Below are positions 57,638-64,000 of a DNA stretch of 64,000 nucleotides, piece by piece. The notes beneath the pieces were generated by a model. The model was not told the origin of the DNA and ran no database searches. It saw only the letters and a list, made by a program, of their open reading frames with translations. Source of the stretch: Adiantum capillus-veneris (lineage: Eukaryota > Streptophyta > Polypodiopsida > Polypodiales > Pteridaceae); contig CM043960.1 of NCBI GenBank assembly GCA_014529385.2, positions 116,942,043 through 117,006,042 of the forward strand. Reading direction: 5' to 3'. Numbering within the stretch: the stretch's first letter is position 1; every line of letters starts with the position of its first letter. A program made the position numbers and the translations under genes.

Positions 57638-59679
57638 TACATCATCAATGGGCTGAACTTCATGTTGATTTTCAACCATGTTTGGATGCAAATTTTTAGC
57701 TCTTTGAACCTCATTTGGCTGCTCTACATGGTCATTATCCAATGTACCACTTTGAAACAAAGGCATAAGTGTATCAAACATATCTTGTGACCCAATAGTT
57801 GGCTGCGTTTTACATTCAAGCAAGGGATGGGCTTAAATTTCAGCAAATACCACATCACGACTTACAAAAATCTTATCCGACGTTAATGGATGATACAAAC
57901 GATAACCTTTACTTTCAGCACTATAGCCCGCAAAGATACATTTTATAGCCTTGTCTTGCAGTTTGTGGCGTTGTTGTGAAGGCAGAAGAGCATATGCCAA
58001 ACAACCAAACACACGCATATGGCTCACCATTGGCTTTTGACCATTCCAAGCGTCATAAGGTGTAACAACTCTCAAAGCTTTAGTGGGACATCTATTCAAA
58101 ACATAGTTTGCACACATGAGCGCTTCCATCCAAAACTTATCAGGAAGATGCTTTCCTTTAACCATACAACGTGCCATTTCCAAGAGAGTACGATTCTTAT
58201 GCTCGGCAACACCATTTTGTTGAGGTGTATATAGCACAATACATTGATGCATAATACCTTTGTCACAAAGAAAAACATTAAACTCATGCGACATATATTC
58301 CCCACCACGATTTGTGCAAGAGTAATAAGTTTGTTGCCATTGAAATTTTCAGCCATAGTCACAAAGCTTTTAAAGCATGCAAAAACTTCATTCTTTGCTT
58401 TCAATGGATACACCCAAGTATGGCCATTAGCATCATCTATGAAGGTAACAAAATATGCATACTTTCCAAAAGATGGAGTCTTCACAGGACCACATACATC
58501 ACTGTGTACAAGCTGTAATTTTTTTGTAGCATGAATAGAACCATCCTTTGGAAAAGAGGCATGATGCATTTTGCCAAGTATACAACCTTCACAAGCATGC
58601 TTCTCAATGGAGCCAAGTGTGGTCAAACCAACAACCATATCACGCTTTTGTAAATAGAGCAAGATATTAAAGTTTAAATGACCAAAACGTGCATGCCATA
58701 ACTTCGTTTCATCCATAGAAGGAGTACGAACAAGCGAGGCATTTGATGCATGTCTCTCATAAGTATCCATGCAATACAATCCATTGCATAAAGTCCCAAA
58801 CATAACAATAACATCACCGTTGCTGAAGTCATGAACCATACATTTGGCATCCACAAAATGTACATGAAGACCCGAAGAGGCAATGGTAGGAACCGAAAGC
58901 AAGTTCTTCTTTATGCTCGGCACATACAAGGCATTCTTGAGAGTCACAACACCCCCATTTGCAGCTGCCGTAAGCTTTATGTTCCCAACTCCAATGATAG
59001 GGTAAGAGGCATTATTTGCACAAACAACATGACCCCCCTTTGGTGCATCTTGCAAGGACACAGAAAACTTCTTACATGATGTTATGTGCTTGGAATCACC
59101 ACTATCAAAGTACCAATCAAGATCAGCGTCATGCACTGTCATACATGTAGAATGTAATGAATAGTCATATGTGCATGTAACAACACAAGCCCAAACATCT
59201 TGATCAAGATTAGATTCATCATCCTTTGCATTACTCGTGTTCTCAATGATAGACATGCCCGATTGCTTCTTCTTATCATTACGCTTTGCAAGCTTTCTAC
59301 ATTCCTCAATGGTATGTCCCGAATTTCGACAATACTTGCATCTCTTCTTTTTTTGTGAATCACCACCATCACTAGAAGAATTAGTGGAAGAGGGAGTTTG
59401 GGGCTTTGGTTTCGATGTGCCCAAAGCTAGTCCGGACTTGCTTTTACCTCTTTGAGAGATAGCAAGTGCTTGCGTTCCCTCAATCAAACCACTTCTATTC
59501 TTCCTAGATTTCTCTTCTTGCAAGAGAAGTGACACAACCTCATCAAAATTATACATGTTGGGATTTCCTTTTGCAACCAAACAAAGAGTAGTAGCCCTTG
59601 TCCGAGGTTGTGTCAGCAACCCTTTAAGCAAAGTGGAGATGAGAGAATTGTCCGAGATAATCTCATCTATGTTTGCCAA
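57638..59679 (-). pseudogene. Copia B gag end, protease and integrase
   Basis: Minus frame from 59679: gag end with SLISTLLKGLLTQPRTR and the knuckle CKYCRNSGHTIEEC (about 59345-59300), protease WYFDSGDSKHIT (about 59110, DSGD for DSGA), integrase zinc motif LWHARFGHLNF ... KHACEGCILGKMHH, then FVTFIDDANGHTWVYPL. A shift near 58330 moves to the 58294-57833 frame: TPQQNGVAEHKNRTLLEMA, NYVLNRCPTKAL, VFGCLAYALLPSQQRHKL, FAGYSAESKGYRLYHP. It reaches the E3 insertion at 57638 and resumes at 40333. Confidence 0.9.
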
Positions 59680-60153
59680 TTACTCTTTCAAATCCTTAAT
59701 CTTTGTAACATACACATCAACGGAATCAACTTCAGCCATATGCATTTCCTCAAGTTTCTTGCTCAAGTAAGCCACACGGGCTTCATTGCGCCCGGCATAC
59801 AAAGAAGAAAGTACATCCCAAGCTTGCTTGGATGAAGTGCAAGACCGAATGTGCTGAGCAATATGACACTTCACGAAAAGAGCAATCAAAGCATGTGCTT
59901 GGGCATCCTTTCCATCCCATCTACGCTGATCCTGTGTAGGTGGAGAAGATGAAGAAACAACTGTTGAAGAGCTACTTGCATCTGTAACAGTAGAAGTAGA
60001 ACTGCCAGGTCTCTTGTCTACATCCACCACAATGTTCCATAGTTGCTTTGCAACAAGCACATGTTTCATCATGTAAGAACACATTGGATAATTGGTCCCA
60101 TCAAGCTTATCCTCAGCTTGAAGCATGCCAAACAAGTCATTGTTGCTTGCCAT
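59680..60153 (-). pseudogene. Copia B gag, N-terminal part
   Basis: ATG at 60153 opens MASNNDLFGMLQAEDKLDG and NYPMCSYMMKHVLVAKQLW (UBN2/gag-like opening of copia elements). A Ser/Thr-rich linker, then RRWDGKDAQAHALIALF and QAWDVLSSLYAGRNEARV, reach a TAA at 59680-59682. The frame continues past that stop into 59679-57638, so a single nonsense change splits gag. Confidence 0.88.
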
Positions 60154-60455
60154 AGCACCCACGAACAATAAATTGGCAGAAAATGTACTCTCGACAAAAC
60201 CTGCAGAAAATCTGTAGACCTATAAATGCTATTACAGCAAAGCCTTAATGTGTCCAAAAATACTGATTTGTGATATCGTTGTGTAGTACTTGTTCTTAGA
60301 TTCATTTTGAGTCCTAGGTTGAGCAAAACGGACAACCGAAGCACCCGTGGCGAGCAACACGGTGACTAGCTGTCCCAAGGCTGCACCTCCTGCAAAACCT
60401 AATATGAGGTATGGAGGAAGAGTTGTGGGAGATAAATATCCTACTCTGATACCAT

Positions 60456-60726
60456 TGTTGGGTGAAGAAGAGAGTGAGGGAAGCTATAGACGTGCACACA
60501 CACACACCCGTAGATGCACACACACACACAGCAAGAAGCTTGATAGCTTGAAGCTCCCTCACTTTGTTATGAGAAGTTCAAGTGTGAGTATGAGAGAAGA
60601 TACAAGTCTCCCTAAGTACAACGTACCACCACACATGTGTATAGTGTGTATATGTGGTTACACGGGGAAAAAACATCTAGCTAGCACTAGAGTAAACGGT
60701 GTCCGTGTATAGGGAAATGGTTCACA
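60456..60726 (-). repeat. Copia B 5' LTR
   Basis: Minus-orientation LTR, 271 bp, TGTGAACCATTTCC ... CTTCACCCAACA, containing two (CA)n tracts. Primer-binding site on its low-coordinate side. Confidence 0.88.
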
Positions 60727-62182
60727 TCAAAACTACCCAAGGGAAGCGTGAATGTAACAGTCTTCAGCTTTGTCTTCAAGGTTGGACTTCAGCTTGGGAA
60801 GTGCTTTGTCTTGATGACACTCCCCCCTTCCTTGAGTGATTCATGTCTACCGTGAAGAGTTCTTTTGATGTTTCTGTCTTTGTCATTGACTTACAATACT
60901 TCACTAGCTTCAGCAGTATGGAACTCATGTTTTGTTGTTGGGAGCTTTTGTGCTGAAGTTATCATTATTTGTCCGTTGTCTTTGTATGACATTCTTCGTC
61001 TCTCCATTGATCGTTGAATCTTTTTCTTCAAGGTTGGTCTTTAGCTTTAGAAGATCTTTGGCATTGATGACACTCCCTCCTTCCTTGAGTGATTCATATA
61101 GGGAATGTTGTTGATACGTGACTTGATCTTTGATTATTGAGACAACTTTTCTTCTCATTGTGATGTCTTCTCTCTGTTGCCAGTCTTGGCCACCAAGAAG
61201 AAGGATTTTAATGTTTTTGAGTTTATAGAACCAATCCTCTTTGTGGCGTCGACTTTATGATGGATTTTCTTTCAAGGTCCACTGCAATTTGAGTTATCCA
61301 CCATAGTTAGCCGATGTTGAAGTACTGTGTGAGCTACGTATGGTTGTTGTGGGATAGCTCCTTTGCTGAATTTTTCATTTCTTGCTGTTGTAGGCCATTC
61401 ATTAACTTTTCATTTTTTTATGGAGCTTTGTTGTCTCCATTCAAGATAAAAGATGCTCTTGATAAGCATCTGGAGACCTGCAGTTTTTGCTCCAAGTTGT
61501 TGTCAATTGATTTGGGTAGACACTTTCTTATTGCTGATGTAGAAGTAATATATACAAAAAGTTGATGATAAGAGTTTCTAGATTAGGGTCTAAAACCTAT
61601 ATGACCAAAGGGAAAAAACCCGATGGGAAAAAAGTGTCTTTGGTATACGCTCTTATTGGAGTTGAGCATTTGGACTTGAAGTACCTCAGAGTCTCATGCA
61701 AGGTGAGTGCTTGGGAGATACAAAGGAAGAGTGTCTAATGCAAGTGCCAATTATGGAACACTCTATATGCTTATGAGAAGTCTTCAAACAAAAGCATGTA
61801 GTATAAGAGATGGAGTTGATGGGTGCTTCAAGGAATAAATGTAGCACATGTGAGATCAAATGACGTCGCAATAGCTTCCACGTTTCCGAGAAGGGTTTTT
61901 GACGTAGAAGCTTCTCCACTCATACCTCACTGTGCTGAGTGCGTGAGTGTCTTTTGGACTTTCACCTTCACTTACCACTATACTACAATGACTTCGACTC
62001 TTATGCTCACCTATACTAGCATGAGAAACACAACGTAATTATGCTCAACTCTTCTATCTTGAGCAATACCTAGAATAACTAAGACGCTTAGACCACAAAG
62101 AATATTACGTGAAGATTTGGGAATAACGCTTCGCTCATTTAGTGGCTTAGCTGCTCGACTCTAACTTTTATGTCATGCATTA
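60727..62182. other. Unassigned retroelement-like noncoding DNA with a 72-bp direct repeat
   Basis: The segment tcttcaaggttgg ... ccttgagtgattcat occurs at 60773-60844 and, diverged, at 61025-61097. Each copy contains a pyrimidine tract (cactccccccttcc / cactccctccttcc) that would be a polypurine tract followed by TGTCATCAA on the minus strand, so these may be two decayed retroelement 3' ends. Nothing coding is recognised; ccaaagggaaaaaacccgatggg lies near 61602. Confidence 0.35.
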
Positions 62183-63094
62183 TTAATGGCGACTTGGACT
62201 CACCTGTTCAAGGCCAGAAACCCAATTCCACAAGTTTTGGAAATTTAGGCCTCCTCCATTGTGTTCGTCATTGGATGCCACCATTTTGTCGAGTAGGTTG
62301 GCATATTTTGGCTCCTGTTGACTTGCCTGTTGTATGTTCACACTGCTTTGTGAAACAAGTTCTTCAGCTAATGTCGAGATTGATGGAGACTTTGATTTAC
62401 TTTGCATGAGAAGCGGTTGTCGGGATGTGTGAGTTCTCTGTGATTGCTTTTCCACGACCAATTTTGGAACCCACCTTGTCTTTGGTCTGTGTGTGACCGT
62501 CTTTTGTATTTTCTCCTTTTTCTCGTTGACTTGATGGACACTAGGCTTCGGTATCCATAACTGATTGTTTCCTTTGTAGAAGCCCTGATTCTCTAGTTGA
62601 TGGCGAGATATCCATCTATAGATTGGAGCAGTCTTGGTTGCAATTGACTTTTGTTGGCCATTGGTTGTCATTGCTCGCCTTTGGGTAGAAGCTTATGCTG
62701 CCTAATTTCTCTTGGTTGATCCAGATTGAGCTACAATTTTTGGTAACCATATTTTATTGTTACCTTCATAAAATCCTTGTGCTTCGAGTAGCTTGACTGG
62801 AATCATCCGATCTTGTAACTGTTTGTATTGGGTAGCTTCATTGAAGTCTGACTTTGGCACCCATACTTTTTGCATTGCTTGCTCTGAAGGTCTTTTCTTT
62901 TGTCTTTTGCTATTTTTCTTTCTCCTGGTCGAGTTGTTTGTCTTTCATTGATAGATCGGCTTGTTCTTTGTAGAACTCGTTGATTGAGGCGAATAGATCT
63001 AGGCCATTACTTTAGGCTTTTTGGCCCAAACATTACTGTTTCCTTGGAAGTAGCCCTGAGTAATGCTTGACTCATTTGATCCTACCCACCATAT
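62183..63094 (-). pseudogene. Decayed coding remnant with repeated W-x-P-K motifs, unknown
   Basis: The minus frame 62671-62183 is open and contains ENQGFYKGNNQLWIPKPSV, TRWVPKLVVEKQSQ and a polar Ser/Gln-rich tail (ISTLAEELVSQSSVNIQQ). Upstream on the same strand, in broken frames, are QGYFQGNSNVW (about 63058-63017), QKVWVPKSD (about 62870-62850) and QGFYEGNNKIWLPK (about 62781-62740). The motif Q-G-[FY]-[FY]-x-G-N-x-x-[IVL]-W-x-P-K therefore recurs. It might be a gag-type disordered region of a retroelement; no family is certain. Confidence 0.4.
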
Positions 63095-63740
63095 TGTTAC
63101 CATATACATGTGGTAGTGATGTGTGTGAACATACTAGGACCGCCGGGGCATTTTTCCCCTCTTTAGGAGGTGTTTTTTCCTGTGCATTGTATATACGCCC
63201 ATAATTCTAGGGCTATCTATCTTTCCATTGCACACTAAGTAATACACTCTCTATTGTGTGCCTTGAGCTTCCTTTGTCTTCTCCAAGATGTGTGCGTTTC
63301 TCTGCAAGGTTGCGTCCTCCCGGGCTTAGTCGCCAGCTGCTCCAGTACACGCCTGCACACTTTCTCCTATTTCAATGAGCTTTGGCGAGCGTTCGTAGGT
63401 TGACAAATACTTCGGGAGATCTCGTAGAGCTTGGTCTGCTCAGATTTTTGATTTGGACTCATTTGGGCCTCCGTTTCCACTACAAGCAGTACTGCACAAG
63501 CTACTTCGTCATTTTGTGCAGAATTTTTGTCAGTGCCGTTTTCTGCATAACAGGTACCTTAAGGTCTTCTATGGTTTGTGCTATATACCACGTGTTGTTC
63601 CCGCTCCATTTCTCCTATTTTCGAGCAGTTTTCACATTAGGTGCAGCATTTACCATGGCTGACAACAACAACACAGATGTGTTCAAGATGTTTGCTGCTG
63701 AGGACAGGTTGGATGGGGACAACTACCCTATGTGGGTGTG
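63095..63740 (+). mobile_element. Copia A-family fragment: 5' LTR, leader and gag start
   Basis: LTR starts TGTTACCATATACATG at 63095 and follows copia A to about 63306. There the last LTR bases and the primer-binding site are missing: tctctgcaa runs into ggttgcgtcctcccggg, the leader. The leader is longer than in copia A and leads to ATG 63655 (MADNNNTDVFKMFAAEDRLDG, NYPMW), a UBN2-type gag opening. The match to gag stops at about 63740. A fragment or an element interrupted there. Confidence 0.85.
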
Positions 63741-64000
63741 AGGTCCCCACCCCACCATATCAAACGGCGGATTTGATGTGGTGAACCTGGTGGCCACTAG
63801 ATCTATAGCTGAAGCAAACAAAGTGGTTTAGGGTTCAACTAGCGGACGATCTCTCATCACAAAGTTAGTCGAGTTCGATCCTACTAGCAATGAGATCTAG
63901 CTCCACCTCGTAGGGGAAGCATACTTAACCTATCTAGCGATCCTTAGACCCACCTTCCAAGAGGAGAGAAACCGCGAGTGCCTTTTTCCCCATGTTTTAG
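63741..64000. other. Unassigned sequence at window end
   Basis: Begins tgtgaggtccccaccccacc directly after the broken gag. The abrupt change suggests another insertion that runs past the window. No coding sequence or RNA gene is recognised. Confidence 0.4.

Larger units (their letters stand above)
39316..60726 (-). mobile_element. Copia B, Ty1/copia element on the minus strand, split by E3
   Basis: Similar LTR sequences lie at 39316-39588 (3') and 60456-60726 (5', reverse complement TGTGAACCATTTCCC ... CACCCAACA). Both carry (CA)n tracts. The primer-binding site (ATGGTATCAGAGTA on the minus strand) adjoins the 5' LTR at about 60443-60455. Gag and pol run from 60153 down to 57638, jump over E3 and continue from 40333 to about 39590. 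The RT palm runs straight into the 3' LTR, so the RT end and RNase H are deleted. Five-base flanks do not match (gtctt versus tcaaa), so one edge is rearranged. Confidence 0.85.

Overview
The window is nuclear DNA of a land plant with a large, retrotransposon-packed genome. The evidence is plant-type Ty3/gypsy and Ty1/copia elements primed by initiator-Met tRNA, a CACTA terminus, tRNA-derived SINE-like units, long AG/CT microsatellites and one intron-bearing peroxisomal isocitrate lyase gene. A fern or other non-angiosperm is plausible, but no species can be named from the sequence. Only one host gene looks intact.

Layout. 1-10610: a decayed minus-strand gag retroelement and a 2.9-kb block (1687-4567) repeated at 7698-10610. 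Between the copies lies a CACTA transposon remnant with a tnpA-like gene and a clean right end at 7697. 10611-13900: mostly unrecognised sequence with tRNA-like units, microsatellites and one orphan exon that looks like a mitochondrial presequence. 13917-16649: isocitrate lyase, minus strand, three exons, 564 residues, C-terminal SKL. Both of its introns carry related palindromic MITE-like inserts.

18549-63740 is a nest of mobile elements. Gypsy E1 (minus) has its 3' LTR at 18549-20125 and its 5' end at 38114-38333. Copia A (24577-28072, target duplication GGAAA) and gypsy E2 (28763-37608, target duplication GTTAA) both sit inside E1's gag; E2 is the same family as E1. E1's 5' LTR is cut by a further LTR (38334-39248). 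Next comes copia B (minus, 39316-60726), split by gypsy E3 (40334-57637, target duplication TACAT), whose 3' LTR is split by an 8.46-kb terminal-inverted-repeat DNA transposon (48460-56922). After copia B come a low-complexity W-x-P-K repeat coding remnant and a fragment of a second copia A-family element.

The most unusual object is the 8.46-kb DNA transposon. Near-identical inverted ends of about 33 bp flank four genes: a spliced transposase-like gene with GGDLK and PCPFC motifs; a gene encoding a histone H3 chimera (it starts MARTKQTAR, carries about 150 extra residues rich in acidic and Lys/Arg stretches, and ends in an H3 histone fold); and two minus-strand genes of unknown function. All but the transposase carry in-frame stops, each one C-to-T change from a sense codon, so this copy is decayed but only lightly.
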